From: Lysinibacillus macroides | GTDB lineage: Bacteria; Bacillota; Bacilli; Bacillales_A; Planococcaceae | NCBI RefSeq assembly: GCF_001281525.1 | Contig: NZ_LGCI01000010.1 | Coordinates: forward strand, 734,869-798,868 | DNA: 64,000 bases | Reading direction: 5' to 3' | In this document: piece by piece, positions 47,780 through 57,320 of the stretch | How the letters are laid out: each line of letters begins with the position of its first letter | Numbering within the stretch: the stretch's first letter is position 1 | Made by a program: the position numbers and the translations under genes | Notes under the pieces: model-generated | What the model saw: only the letters and a program-made list of their open reading frames with translations | What the model was told of the DNA's origin: nothing | Databases searched by the model: none

Positions 47780-48754
47780 TTAAGCTTCTTTATAACGGTA
47801 TAGCATGTTTTCAATCAGCTGTTTCATATGCTCTCGTAAATCCACTGGATAAATCACCTCCACTTTATCGCCCTGACTTAGCAACCACATCATACAGCCT
47901 GCTGTACCATATACTTCTACTTCTACAAGCCAGCCGTCATCTATTGTCTTAATGATTTTTCCATTTGGGAAGCGATCAAGAACAGGTGTAACGGTAACAC
48001 CCCGAAACTTAAATTGCAGCCGTACTAAAGTGCCCGTATACATAAACTGAATACGCTGACGCAGGATACCTTCCTCAAGACGATCCTTTTCAGCAAATGA
48101 AAATTTCTCATCCAATTGCTTAAATGACCGTATACGATCTAATCGAAAAATAATTGGTGAAGGATGCTCGCTATCTTTTATAAATGCAATAAGGTAGAAA
48201 TAGTATTCTGAAAACAAAATAGCAACTGGCTTCGCAATATGTTGTTTCTGCTGATGATCCATTCGCTCATAAATAATGTCAATGAATCTCTTTTTCTGAA
48301 TACTTTCAGCAATATTCCACACAAGCTCTATTAAGGGCTGGTTATGCTGTAAAGGGCGATAATGCAGCAATTCATTTCCTACAATGGCAGTATAAATAGA
48401 TTTTTCATCACCCCTTTTGCTATATGTCAGTAGTGAATCAATCACCCATTTCATCTCTTTTGCATTTAAAGCACGGCTCTCTAAGAGGATTTTGGCAATA
48501 ATCAATACTACTTTAGCAGGCATTCCTTTTATGGTACTTTCTGTTAATACGTAGCCCTTTTTAATTGCATCATATTCTACGGTTTGCCCAGAAAATGAGT
48601 TAGCTAAATGCTCTTGAATATTACTAATATCCCGTTGTATTGTACGCATACTAACTGCAAGCCTCGTAGCTGCCTCTGATTTATTGATCGTTTCTCCATT
48701 ACGCAGCTGGTCATATAACTGTAGAACACGGTGTATCTGCTCCCATTTCTCCAA
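47780..48754 (-). CDS. WYL-domain transcriptional regulator, copy 2
   Basis: A 324-aa paralogue of WYL copy 1 with the same order: HTH (HRVLQLYDQLRNGETINKSEAATRLAVSMRTIQRDI), WYL domain (IDIIYERMDHQ ... PVAILFSEYYFYLIAFI) and C-terminal WCX-like part. Several stretches are nearly identical between the copies, including AIVGNELLHYRPLQHNQPL and RQRIQFMY, so they arose by duplication. It heads the group with the 110-aa membrane protein and lipoprotein (92-base gap). The same 20-bp motif lies before both copies, suggesting auto- or cross-regulation. Confidence 0.88.
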   Translation of the reverse strand: MEKWEQIHRVLQLYDQLRNGETINKSEAATRLAVSMRTIQRDISNIQEHLANSFSGQTVEYDAIKKGYVLTESTIKGMPAKVVLIIAKILLESRALNAKEMKWVIDSLLTYSKRGDEKSIYTAIVGNELLHYRPLQHNQPLIELVWNIAESIQKKRFIDIIYERMDHQQKQHIAKPVAILFSEYYFYLIAFIKDSEHPSPIIFRLDRIRSFKQLDEKFSFAEKDRLEEGILRQRIQFMYTGTLVRLQFKFRGVTVTPVLDRFPNGKIIKTIDDGWLVEVEVYGTAGCMMWLLSQGDKVEVIYPVDLREHMKQLIENMLYRYKEA

Positions 48755-48805
48755 AATGACACCCCCTTCCTAGCACAACTAACTCACTCATTACATTAAC
48801 AAATC

Positions 48806-48825
48806 ACCTAGACGTACGATGTCAT
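48806..48825. promoter_or_regulatory. Conserved WYL upstream motif, copy 2 (putative operator)
   Basis: ACCTAGACGTACGATGTCAT, 52 bases before the WYL copy 2 start, matches the copy 1 motif at 17 of 20 positions. The outer GAC...GTC arms are kept while the centre differs. Confidence 0.6.
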
Positions 48826-48926
48826 TTGGTATATATTTTTTACTATTTATCCAAAATAATAGCTACCTTCTAAAAGAAGTATATTTTTCTTATCTACTCG
48901 ACGCTTCTATTTAATAGCATAAAAAA

Positions 48927-48965
48927 CACCTGAATGGAGAGAATTATCCTCTAACCATTCAGGTG
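48927..48965 (-). terminator. Terminator after the yfcE-like gene
   Basis: CACCTGAATGG (48927-48937) and its complement (48955-48965) form an 11-bp perfect stem. It is flanked by A-runs and T-runs on both sides, so it can terminate in both directions, chiefly the operon ending at 48977. Confidence 0.85.
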
Positions 48966-48976
48966 TATTTTTTATG

Positions 48977-49483
48977 CTATTGATATCGTGGAAATGTTTG
49001 GGTCCCTATACATTCATGTTGATCTGTCCAAAAATCTATTTTAAAAGAGGTGTCATCAATTTCTACAACCGCAAAGCTTTTTTCCTTGCGACCACGTGGT
49101 TTTAATAGGCTACCAGGATTTAAAAATAAAATATTATCAATTACTTCTGCATCCAGAATATGAGAGTGGCCGTAGCATACGAGCTGTGCGCCTACTTCTT
49201 TTGCGCGATAAGATAATGACAACATTGAGCTTTTGACATTTAATAAATGACCATGTGCAGCAAAAATAGTTACGTTGTCAACCGTGAAAATTTCTTCTTC
49301 TGGAAAGGCTTGGTCATGGTCACAGTTTCCTCGCACTTTTTTCATACCTGCTAATGCTAGATGTGAGAAAGGGAGTTCACTATCTCCACAGTGTATTAGC
49401 ATATCGATCTCCGGATAAAAGCTTCTCACTTTATCAATCACATGGCTATCACCATGTGTATCACTCATAACCAGTATTTTCAT
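48977..49483 (-). CDS. YfcE/YsnB-type metallophosphoesterase
   Basis: A 168-aa phosphodiesterase-fold enzyme. Metal-binding motifs are complete: SDTHGD at the N-terminus, HCGD, GNCD, HGH and GHSH. I used the internal ATG at 49483, which has AGAGGTGAT six bases before it, rather than the GTG at 49492. It sits three genes into the conserved rph-rdgB-ysnB order and follows rdgB closely, suggesting one operon. Physiological substrate is not known. Confidence 0.85.
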   Translation of the reverse strand: MKILVMSDTHGDSHVIDKVRSFYPEIDMLIHCGDSELPFSHLALAGMKKVRGNCDHDQAFPEEEIFTVDNVTIFAAHGHLLNVKSSMLSLSYRAKEVGAQLVCYGHSHILDAEVIDNILFLNPGSLLKPRGRKEKSFAVVEIDDTSFKIDFWTDQHECIGTQTFPRYQ

Positions 49484-49495
49484 ACATATCACCTC

Positions 49496-50089
49496 TTACT
49501 TGATAAGATTCGGCAATTGCTCCTTGAGCTTGCGAATGGCATTGCCACGATGCGAAATAGCTCCTTTTTCTGCTGGTGTCAGCTCAGCCATCATACGGTT
49601 TAAGCTTGGTACAAAAAAGATAGGGTCATAGCCAAAGCCATTTGTCCCACGCTTTTCATGCGCAATTACGCCTTCACATGTGCCAAAAACTGTTGTTGTG
49701 TTCAAGTTTGGGCCTGCCATCGCAATACAGCAGCAAAAACGTGCTGTCCGGTTAGTATTTTCAATGCCCTGTAAGTTCTCTAACAACTTCTTCATATTTG
49801 CTTCATCGTCATGATCACCAGCATAGCGTGCAGAGTACACGCCTGGCTCCCCATTTAAGGCATCCACTGCTAAGCCGCTATCATCAGCAATGACAATTGT
49901 GCCAAGCTCCTTTGCTAAGGCTTCTGCCTTTAAAATAGCATTTTCTTCAAAGGTTGTACCTGTTTCTTCTATTTCCATATCTGGTGCGGCTTCAAACATT
50001 GTGACTACTTTATAACCAAGTGGGTCAAATAACGCTTCGAAATCTTGTGCTTTTCCTTTATTTTTTGTTGCGATTACTACTTGCTTCAT
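49496..50089 (-). CDS. rdgB: XTP/dITP diphosphatase (RdgB/HAM1)
   Basis: A 197-aa house-cleaning enzyme that hydrolyses dITP, dXTP and XTP to monophosphates, preventing their entry into DNA and RNA. The N-terminal ATKNKGKA nucleotide-binding motif, EETGTTFEENA, IADDSGLAVDAL, and GTNGFGYDPIF mark the family. It follows rph by four bases, the usual Bacillales order. Confidence 0.95.
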   Translation of the reverse strand: MKQVVIATKNKGKAQDFEALFDPLGYKVVTMFEAAPDMEIEETGTTFEENAILKAEALAKELGTIVIADDSGLAVDALNGEPGVYSARYAGDHDDEANMKKLLENLQGIENTNRTARFCCCIAMAGPNLNTTTVFGTCEGVIAHEKRGTNGFGYDPIFFVPSLNRMMAELTPAEKGAISHRGNAIRKLKEQLPNLIK

Positions 50090-50093
50090 TTTA

Positions 50094-50843
50094 CTAATTG
50101 CCTCCCACCATAGTTGCTAGCTCACCAAGTGCTGCTTTTTGATATTCGATTAATTGCTGAATACCTGTTTCACCTAATGCTAGCAGTTCATTTAATTCTT
50201 CACGAGAAAATGTTGCTTCTTCGCCTGTGCCTTGTAATTCTACAAATTGTCCTCTACCTGTCATAACAATATTCATATCCACAGCAGCGTCAACATCTTC
50301 TACATAGTTCAGATCTAAAATAGCTCCCTGCTCTTCGACAATGCCAACACTTGTAGCTGCTAAAAAGTCTGTAACTGGAAATTTTCTGAATGGCTTCTTT
50401 TCTTCTGCCACTTTCGCAATCGCCTGTGTCATGGCTACAAATGCTCCTGTAATAGAGGCTGTACGAGTACCACCATCTGCTTGAATCACATCACAGTCAA
50501 TCCATACTGTACGCTCACCAAGAGCTTCTAAATCGACGACAGCACGTAAGGCACGACCAATTAAACGTTGAATTTCCATCGTACGCCCATTGACTTTCCC
50601 ACGAGAGGATTCCCGCGGTGTACGCTGAGCGGTTGCACGTGGCAGCATTGAATATTCGGCTGTGATCCATCCTTTGCCTTGCCCACGTAAAAAGCCAGGA
50701 ACCTTCTCCTCTAGTGTTGCTGTACAAATTACTTTCGTATGTCCTACTTGAATTAATACGGAGCCTTCTGGGTGTAATAGGTATTCACTAGTTATTGTTA
50801 CAGGTCGCAGTACATCTGCATTTCTTCCATCAAATCTTGTCAT
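50094..50843 (-). CDS. rph: Ribonuclease PH
   Basis: A 249-aa phosphorolytic exoribonuclease that trims tRNA 3' ends. [21 protein letters not shown] and [18 protein letters not shown] contain the phosphate- and RNA-binding arginines, and [19 protein letters not shown] carries the catalytic aspartates. In B. subtilis gerM lies between rph and racE; here there is only a terminator, so gerM is absent from this position. Confidence 0.96.
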   Translation of the reverse strand: MTRFDGRNADVLRPVTITSEYLLHPEGSVLIQVGHTKVICTATLEEKVPGFLRGQGKGWITAEYSMLPRATAQRTPRESSRGKVNGRTMEIQRLIGRALRAVVDLEALGERTVWIDCDVIQADGGTRTASITGAFVAMTQAIAKVAEEKKPFRKFPVTDFLAATSVGIVEEQGAILDLNYVEDVDAAVDMNIVMTGRGQFVELQGTGEEATFSREELNELLALGETGIQQLIEYQKAALGELATMVGGN

Positions 50844-50931
50844 CTCATCGTTCCTCCTAAAAACTTTCGCGCACTCATCTTATCATAATTTGTTGGACTT
50901 AGAAAAGGTGGTAGAGCGTGCTGAAAACGGC

Positions 50932-50966
50932 AAAAATCAGCCTAGCCCAATTGCTAAGCTGATTTT
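50932..50966 (-). terminator. Terminator of the racE transcript
   Basis: AATCAGC (50935-50941) and the complementary GCTGATT (50958-50964) with further CTAG/CTAA pairing form a stem-loop. On the minus strand it is followed by TTTTT. It starts within a few bases of the racE stop. Confidence 0.78.
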
Positions 50967-51764
50967 TTATTTTAATGTAATACGTTTAATATCGAGCGTA
51001 CCTTGCTCTAACCAATTTTCAGCGATTGAACGGAAAATTGGGACAGAGCCCGTTGCAAAAAATTTATGAGCAGGCACTGCCTCAGCATGTGCTAAAGTGC
51101 CATTATACGCTAGCATTTCTTGAACATCCTTTGCTGTTTCCTCCGCAGAAGATAAAACATGGACATCTTTTCCAACGACAGCTTCAATTTGTTTTTGTAA
51201 GATTGGGTAATGTGTACACCCTAAAATCACTGTATCAAAATGTTGTTTTTTTAGTGGCTTTAAGCCTTCTGCAATTAATTTAGTAGCAAAGTCACCTTTA
51301 TATTCTCCACTCTCTACAAGTGGGACAAATGTGGGACAAGCTAGTGGAATAATATGTGTAGACGTATTTAATGATAATAAGGCTTCTTCATACGCCCCAC
51401 TTTTGATCGTTCCTTCTGTTGCAAGCACAACGACTTCATGTCGCTTCGTTTTCTTTACAGCTGCACGTGCGCCAGCATTAATAACACCTAGTACTGGAAA
51501 AGGCATATTTCTTTGTAAACTTTCGAGTGCTACTGCAGTCGCTGTATTACAAGCAATAACAAGCATCTTAATATTCTTTTTTTCAAGTGCTTTCGCCATT
51601 TGCCAAGTGAAGTTTCGTACTTCCTGACGACTTCTAGGACCATATGGACATCTTGCTGTATCGCCAATGTAATAGATTGTTTCGTTTGGCAATCGTTTCA
51701 TAATTTCCTTTGCTACGGTTAAACCGCCTACTCCTGAGTCAATAACGCCTATCGGGGCATTCAT
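50967..51764 (-). CDS. racE: Glutamate racemase
   Basis: A 265-aa racemase that supplies D-glutamate for peptidoglycan. The two catalytic cysteines are visible in ACNTAT and GCTHYP, the active-site aspartate is in IDSGVGGLT, and YIGDTARCPYGPRS follows. It ends at a terminator and follows the MarR gene by ten bases, suggesting co-transcription with it. Confidence 0.96.
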   Translation of the reverse strand: MNAPIGVIDSGVGGLTVAKEIMKRLPNETIYYIGDTARCPYGPRSRQEVRNFTWQMAKALEKKNIKMLVIACNTATAVALESLQRNMPFPVLGVINAGARAAVKKTKRHEVVVLATEGTIKSGAYEEALLSLNTSTHIIPLACPTFVPLVESGEYKGDFATKLIAEGLKPLKKQHFDTVILGCTHYPILQKQIEAVVGKDVHVLSSAEETAKDVQEMLAYNGTLAHAEAVPAHKFFATGSVPIFRSIAENWLEQGTLDIKRITLK

Positions 51765-51774
51765 ACTTTCCGCC

Positions 51775-52227
51775 TCAATCCTGTTTCATGTGTACATGTA
51801 GTTTTTCTAAATAGCTCGATAATTGCGCAACTTCTTGTTCCGTAAAGCCGACCAGCTTCTCCTGTAAATAGTGCTGTCTTTTCTCAATAACCTCTTGGAT
51901 AATGCGTTCGCCTTTTGCAAGAAGATGAACAACAACAACACGGCGATCATTTTCATCACGCACACGCTTTACTAATTCGTTTTTCTCCATTCGGTCCACT
52001 AAATCTGTTGTTGTGCTAAAAGCTAAATAGAGACGGTTCGATAATTCGCCAATTGTCATATCACCAAGCTCTTCTAACCACTGCAATGCAACAAATTGTG
52101 GCGGTGTAATCGCATAATCAGAAACGATTTCTCGTCCTTTTTGCTTCACGATGGCCGCTATATAGCGTAATTCCTTCTCAACCGTTGCAACGGTTTCAGG
52201 TGAGTGCTTTGTTACTTCATCCGACAT
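51775..52227 (-). CDS. MarR-family regulator (YsmB-like)
   Basis: A 150-aa winged-helix repressor. The core PPQFVALQWLEELGDMTIGELSNRLYLAFSTTTDLVDRMEKNELVKR, followed by the wing DENDRRVVVVHLLAKG, is the MarR DNA-binding module. In Bacillus the ysmB gene holds this place between racE and gerE. Target genes are unknown. Confidence 0.88.
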   Translation of the reverse strand: MSDEVTKHSPETVATVEKELRYIAAIVKQKGREIVSDYAITPPQFVALQWLEELGDMTIGELSNRLYLAFSTTTDLVDRMEKNELVKRVRDENDRRVVVVHLLAKGERIIQEVIEKRQHYLQEKLVGFTEQEVAQLSSYLEKLHVHMKQD

Positions 52228-52301
52228 ATAACTATTTCACTCCTAAAAATACGTTGAATAGTTCTATTTTGTCGTTTTTTTCACGAAATAGCAAGTGTCC
52301 A

Positions 52302-52523
52302 TTAATCTAATTTAAATTCTTCTAAGCGTAACAGCTCAATCAACGCCTGAGATCGATTTGTTACACCTAGCTTTTGAATTGTATTGGAAATGTGATTACG
52401 CACTGTTTTTTCACTAATACCAAGCTGCTCTGCAATATCTCTCGTTGTTTTTTCAGCTAATAAAAGCGCAAATATTTCACGTTCTCGGTTTGTTAAAAGA
52501 GAACGATGATGAGAGCCATTCAT
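52302..52523 (-). CDS. gerE: Spore regulator GerE
   Basis: A 73-aa LuxR-type HTH protein without a receiver domain. LTNREREIFALLLAEKTTRDIAEQLGISEKTVRNHISNTIQKL is the whole DNA-binding domain. GerE acts late in the mother cell to switch coat gene expression. Its presence supports an endospore-forming organism. Confidence 0.95.
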   Translation of the reverse strand: MNGSHHRSLLTNREREIFALLLAEKTTRDIAEQLGISEKTVRNHISNTIQKLGVTNRSQALIELLRLEEFKLD

Positions 52524-52731
52524 TCAGTTACACCCTCCTCCCCCGCACGTATTGTAACTTATGTTAAGGGGCGAAGAGCGGTGACGGCTATTTGCATGAA
52601 TATTACATGTTTCCTTAAAAATTTCAAAAACTGTATCTCTCTCTTCAAAATTTGAAGATAAAATTCACGATGAATAACCATTAAAATAATTCCTACTATT
52701 TTAATAGATTTTCTTACCAAAGTGCTACTAG

Positions 52732-53196
52732 TTAGTGAGAAATTGTGGACAGGCTGACTAATTGTGCTTTTTCTTCTTCAGAAAGAGGCACACTTTTTCC
52801 TGTTCTTATGTCCATTTGTACAAGTGTGCCACGACCTGTGAAGCAAACCTCATCTTTTTGATTTTTTGCTAAATAATGAATATCTAATGATGAATTGCCG
52901 ACTTTTGCGATTTTTGTGTAGATGCGGAGCACATCATTAAAGAAGACCTGATTTATATAGTCACATTGTAAATCGGCGACTATTGGAATACTTTTCGCCT
53001 CATGCTCTGCTGCTAACGGCATTAAAACACCTAAATGGCGAAGGTATTCAATTCTTGCTTGTTCAAAATAAATAAAGCTCACTGTGTTATTCATATGCCC
53101 AAACATATCTGTCTCTGAAAAGCGTACACGCACTTCGGTATAAAAAGAAAAATCCTTTACCCATTCTTGAAAGTTTTTAATATAATTTGCTTTCAT
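52732..53196 (-). CDS. Acyl-CoA thioesterase, hot-dog fold (YsmA-like)
   Basis: A 154-aa protein of the 4-hydroxybenzoyl-CoA thioesterase type. VRFSETDMFGHMNNTVSFIYFEQARIEYL carries the catalytic Asp of the family and the HMNN turn. It lies between gerE and sdhB as ysmA does in Bacillus. Substrate unknown. Confidence 0.88.
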   Translation of the reverse strand: MKANYIKNFQEWVKDFSFYTEVRVRFSETDMFGHMNNTVSFIYFEQARIEYLRHLGVLMPLAAEHEAKSIPIVADLQCDYINQVFFNDVLRIYTKIAKVGNSSLDIHYLAKNQKDEVCFTGRGTLVQMDIRTGKSVPLSEEEKAQLVSLSTISH

Positions 53197-53344
53197 GTGA
53201 ACACCATCCCTCTTGTTTATTTGCCAGATTTACTATATTTGATGAATATATCATGACAAATATTAAATGAATATAGATTCATTATAAAAGAAAATACTAT
53301 ATTATCCTAGATAAAAACATTCGGTGAAAACTATCCATATAAAA

Positions 53345-53375
53345 AACTCCCTTATACACAAAGTATAAGAGAGTT
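53345..53375 (-). terminator. Terminator of the sdhCAB operon
   Basis: AACTCCCTTATAC (53345-53357) pairs with 53363-53375 (one G-T), with a 5-base loop. On the minus strand it runs into TTTT. It lies 15 bases after the sdhB stop. Confidence 0.87.
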
Positions 53376-53389
53376 TAGGTTGTCCATTA

Positions 53390-54166
53390 TTAGTCAACAA
53401 AGTGATCTGAACCAAAGAAGTTACGGAACATTTGCACTGTTGTTGCACGGTTTAATGAAGCGATGGATGTTGTTAAAGGAATACCTTTTGGACATGCAGC
53501 TACACAGTTTTGAGAGTTACCACAGTTCGCAAGACCACCATCACCCATAATCGCATTTAAGCGTTCATCCTTAATCATCGCACCGGTTGGGTGAGTGTTG
53601 AAAAGACGTACTTGTGATAATGGAGCTGGTCCGATGAATGAAGCTTTTTCAGACACGTTTGGACATGCTTCCATACAAACACCACAAGTCATACATTTTG
53701 ATAATTCATAAGCCCATTGACGTTTACCTTCTGGCATACGAGGGCCTTCACCTAAATCATACGTACCATCAATTGGTACCCATGCTTTCACTTTTTTCAG
53801 GGCGTTGAACATACGTTCACGGTCAACTTGTAAGTCACGAATAACAGGGAATGTTTTCATTGGCTCAAGTTTAATCGGTTCAGTCAATTGGTCAACAAGT
53901 GTTGAACATGATTGACGTGGACGGCCGTTGATGACCATTGAACATGCACCACAAACTTCTTCTAAACAGTTCATATCCCATGCTACTGGTGTTGTTTTTT
54001 CACCATTTTCAGTAACAGGATTTTTTTGAATTTCCATTAAAATCGAAATTACGTTCATACCATGACGGTAAGGTACTTCGAATTTTTGCCAGTATCCATT
54101 ACCGCTTGTAGTATCTTGACGTAAGATTTCCACTTTAACCATTCTTCCAGTATTAGCTGCGATCAT
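53390..54166 (-). CDS. sdhB: Succinate dehydrogenase iron-sulfur subunit
   Basis: A 258-aa subunit passing electrons from SdhA to the membrane anchor. CLEEVCGACSMVING...C binds the 2Fe-2S cluster, CMTCGVCMEACP and NCGNSQNCVAACPKGIPL the 4Fe-4S and 3Fe-4S clusters. It is the last gene of the operon and follows sdhA by five bases. Confidence 0.97.
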   Translation of the reverse strand: MIAANTGRMVKVEILRQDTTSGNGYWQKFEVPYRHGMNVISILMEIQKNPVTENGEKTTPVAWDMNCLEEVCGACSMVINGRPRQSCSTLVDQLTEPIKLEPMKTFPVIRDLQVDRERMFNALKKVKAWVPIDGTYDLGEGPRMPEGKRQWAYELSKCMTCGVCMEACPNVSEKASFIGPAPLSQVRLFNTHPTGAMIKDERLNAIMGDGGLANCGNSQNCVAACPKGIPLTTSIASLNRATTVQMFRNFFGSDHFVD

Positions 54167-54171
54167 AACTT

Positions 54172-55926
54172 TTAGTCTCCTTTCGCAGAGTAGTCACGTT
54201 TACGTGGTGGGATTAAAGAAACGTCGACTTCTTGGTATGTGATGATTGGATCACCTGTTGTAGGGTCAAACTTCGCCATTGTTGTTTTTAAGAATTTCTC
54301 ATCATCACGGTTAGGGAAATCAGGTTTATAGTGTGCACCGCGAGATTCATCACGTAGTAACGCACCTTTTGTCATTACTTTCGCAAGGTATAACATATTT
54401 TTTAGCTGGCGTGTAAAGTGTGCGCCTTGGTTACTCCATTTTTGCGTATCATTGATGTTGATGTTTTCCCAACGTTGCAACATCTCATCAAGTTTTTGCA
54501 ATGTTTCTTCAAGCTGATCATTGTAGCGTACTACTGTCATTGTAGCAGTCATCATTTCACCAAGCTCTTTATGCAGTAAGTAAGCGTTTTCTGTGCCATC
54601 CATTTTCATGATAGCATCCCATTTGCCTTGTTCTTCTTTGACACGAGCATCATAAAGCTCTTGTGGAAGATCTTCCGCATGCTTTTTAAGACCTTTTACA
54701 TACTCTACAGCGTTTGGTCCTGCAACCATACCGCCATAGATAGCTGATAATAATGAGTTTGCACCAAGACGGTTCGCACCGTGTTGAGAGTAATCACACT
54801 CACCTGCTGCAAATAGACCAGGAATTTCAGTCATTTGATTGTAGTCAACCCATAAGCCACCCATTGAGTAGTGAACCGCTGGGAAAATTTTCATTGGTAA
54901 TTTACGTGGGTCATCCCCAACAAATTTTTCATAAATCTCGATGATACCACCAAGTTTAACATCTAACTCATGCGGATCTTTATGAGAAAGATCTAGGTAT
55001 ACCATGTTTTCGCCATTGATACCAAGTTTTTGGTTAACACAAACGTCAAAAATTTCACGTGTTGCAATATCACGCGGTACTAAGTTACCATAAGCTGGAT
55101 ATTTCTCTTCTAAGAAATACCAAGGTTTACCATCTTTATATGTCCAAACGCGTCCACCCTCACCACGAGCAGATTCTGACATTAAACGGTTTTTATCGTC
55201 ACCAGGAATCGCTGTAGGGTGAATCTGGATAAACTCCCCATTTGAATAAGACGCTCCTTGTTGATAAACAATAGAAGCAGCCGAACCTGTATTAATAACA
55301 GAGTTTGTTGTTTTACCAAAAATAATACCAGGACCACCAGTCGCCATAATAACAGCGTCTGCACGGAATGATTTAATTTCTTCTGTACGCATATCTTGCG
55401 CTACGATACCACGACAAACGCCGTCCTCGTCAATAATAACACCAAGGAATTCCCAGTGCTCATATTTATTCACTAAACCAGCTACTTCGTGGGAACGAAC
55501 TTGCTCATCTAATGCATATAACAATTGTTGACCAGTCGTTGCACCTGAAAAGGCTGTACGGTGCATTAATGTCCCACCGAAACGACGGAAGTCAAGAAGA
55601 CCCTCTGGTGTACGGTTAAACATAACCCCCATACGGTCCATTAAGTGAATAATGCCAGGAGCTGCATCACACATCCCCTTAACTGGTGGTTGGTTTGCTA
55701 AGAAGTCCCCACCATAAATTGTATCATCAAAGTGAATCCACGGAGAATCCCCTTCACCCTTTGTATTTACCGCACCATTAATTCCACCTTGCGCACAAAC
55801 AGAGTGTGAGCGTTTTACAGGAACTAATGAGAATAAATCAACTTCAGTACCAACTTCAGCTGCTTTAATCGTTGCCATCAGACCGGCAAGACCACCGCCG
55901 ACAACAATTATTTTGCTTTTCGCCAT
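54172..55926 (-). CDS. sdhA: Succinate dehydrogenase flavoprotein subunit
   Basis: The 584-aa catalytic subunit oxidises succinate to fumarate. The FAD-binding GGGLAGLMATIKAAEVG is at the N-terminus and HSVCAQGGINGA holds the flavin-linking histidine. Later come HPTAIPG, SARGEGGRVW with the catalytic arginine region, and HYSMGGLWVDYNQMT. Length matches the Bacillus enzyme. Confidence 0.97.
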   Translation of the reverse strand: MAKSKIIVVGGGLAGLMATIKAAEVGTEVDLFSLVPVKRSHSVCAQGGINGAVNTKGEGDSPWIHFDDTIYGGDFLANQPPVKGMCDAAPGIIHLMDRMGVMFNRTPEGLLDFRRFGGTLMHRTAFSGATTGQQLLYALDEQVRSHEVAGLVNKYEHWEFLGVIIDEDGVCRGIVAQDMRTEEIKSFRADAVIMATGGPGIIFGKTTNSVINTGSAASIVYQQGASYSNGEFIQIHPTAIPGDDKNRLMSESARGEGGRVWTYKDGKPWYFLEEKYPAYGNLVPRDIATREIFDVCVNQKLGINGENMVYLDLSHKDPHELDVKLGGIIEIYEKFVGDDPRKLPMKIFPAVHYSMGGLWVDYNQMTEIPGLFAAGECDYSQHGANRLGANSLLSAIYGGMVAGPNAVEYVKGLKKHAEDLPQELYDARVKEEQGKWDAIMKMDGTENAYLLHKELGEMMTATMTVVRYNDQLEETLQKLDEMLQRWENININDTQKWSNQGAHFTRQLKNMLYLAKVMTKGALLRDESRGAHYKPDFPNRDDEKFLKTTMAKFDPTTGDPIITYQEVDVSLIPPRKRDYSAKGD

Positions 55927-55994
55927 GATTATTTCTCACTCCTCTTAAAAAATTGCAATGATTGTGTGCTCTTCTACTCTAAGCTTCTATTCAA

Positions 55995-56609
55995 TTATAC
56001 GAATGCTAGAATAGCAGCCACACCAACTACACTTAGAATTACGAAAAGAATGTTTGTTACGTAAGTAGCAATCTTTTGAGACTGAGGAGATTGTGTAATA
56101 CCCCAGCTTACTAGGAATGCCCATAAACCGTTTGTTAAGTGGAACGTTGCTGATAAAATACCAACAATATAGAAGCCAAGCATAAATGGATTAGCAACAA
56201 TTTCTTCCATCATGTTAAAGTTAACATCCGTACCAAGCGCTTTTTGAATACGCGTTTGGAAGATATGCCATGCAATGAAAATCACTAGGAATACACCAGT
56301 GAAACGTTGTAAAGAGAACATCCAGTTACGGTATGTACTAAAACGCCCTGTGTTTGGTGTAGCTGTGAATGCAATATACACACCGTAGAATGCATGGAAT
56401 AACAATGGAATATAAATTACAACCCATTCAATTAGCAACAGTAGTGAATGAGGAACTAACTCCATAACTCCCGTTGCATCATTGTAAGCCTGTTCACCGC
56501 CAACAGCAGTGAAGTTCAATGACAAGTGGAACACCAAGAACAAACCTACTGGAATGACTCCAAGTAAAGAATGTAAGCGGCGCCATAAAAACTCTCGATC
56601 TTTCGACAA
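55995..56609 (-). CDS. sdhC: Succinate dehydrogenase cytochrome b558 subunit
   Basis: A 204-aa membrane anchor with five hydrophobic helices and conserved histidines for two hemes (RLHSLLGVIP, FHLSLNF, LFHAFYG, WHIFQTR, FHLTNGLW). It passes electrons to menaquinone. First gene of the sdhCAB operon, 68 bases before sdhA. Confidence 0.96.
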   Translation of the reverse strand: MSKDREFLWRRLHSLLGVIPVGLFLVFHLSLNFTAVGGEQAYNDATGVMELVPHSLLLLIEWVVIYIPLLFHAFYGVYIAFTATPNTGRFSTYRNWMFSLQRFTGVFLVIFIAWHIFQTRIQKALGTDVNFNMMEEIVANPFMLGFYIVGILSATFHLTNGLWAFLVSWGITQSPQSQKIATYVTNILFVILSVVGVAAILAFV

Positions 56610-56720
56610 GACTATTACCCCCCTTAGTACTTAAAATAGCACAACAAAAGAAGTCATCATTTTGTAAATGATACTTCATTGACTGTGTATTTCATCATGG
56701 TACAATATTATGACATGTTT

Positions 56721-56749
56721 ATTGTACTCTCAAGAGCTACAAGCGTCAA
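56721..56749 (-). promoter_or_regulatory. Sigma-A promoter of sdhCAB
   Basis: On the minus strand TTGACG (56749-56744), a 17-base spacer and TACAAT (56726-56721). It lies about 110 bases before the sdhC start, leaving a long 5' leader in the transcript. Confidence 0.75.
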
Positions 56750-56880
56750 GGTTGCTTGGCGTTTTTCATAGCGCTTATTAAGGAATTAATCTAGTACATA
56801 ATGCGTTGTTTTTTCTCGAAAAATCTATTTTTACTTTATCACATTAAGTTTTAAGAAAATTCTAAGAAAGAAGGATATTC

Positions 56881-57315
56881 ATGTTAAATACTCCATCTCC
56901 TACAATCTCATCATTTGGCTATGAAATTATTCGCGATCACGTTTTATCTTCTGTACTTGGGAAACATGAAGATGAGGTCCTTTATTGGGCTGGTAAGGAT
57001 CTTGCACGTAAGTTTCCCTGTAAAACGCAAGGCGAGCTAATCGCATTTTTCGCAGATGCCTGTTGGGGTACATTAGAGCTAATCAAGGAATCAAAGGACG
57101 GGCGCATTTTCCACTTGACAAATGATCCTGAATTACTGCAAATTAAGCAGCGTAGCTTTAGACTAGAGGCAGGATTTATAGCTGAGCAAATCCAATTGGC
57201 AAATGGCTATCTAACAGAATGCTATGATGAAAAGCGTGAGAAACAGCAGTATATTATGTTTACAGTAAAATGGGATGTGAAGGAACGTATCATCCAAACA
57301 ATTCCGACAGAGTAA
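56881..57315 (+). CDS. YslB family protein (DUF2507)
   Basis: A 144-aa protein divergent from sdhC, in the same place as yslB in Bacillus. It carries the DUF2507 pattern: LGKHEDEVLYWAGKDLARKFP, then FFADACWGTLELIKE and FRLEAGFIAEQIQ. It recalls V4R-like ligand-binding domains. AAGAAGGA precedes the ATG and a terminator follows directly. Function unknown. Confidence 0.88.
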   Translation: MLNTPSPTISSFGYEIIRDHVLSSVLGKHEDEVLYWAGKDLARKFPCKTQGELIAFFADACWGTLELIKESKDGRIFHLTNDPELLQIKQRSFRLEAGFIAEQIQLANGYLTECYDEKREKQQYIMFTVKWDVKERIIQTIPTE

Positions 57316-57320
57316 CGAAA

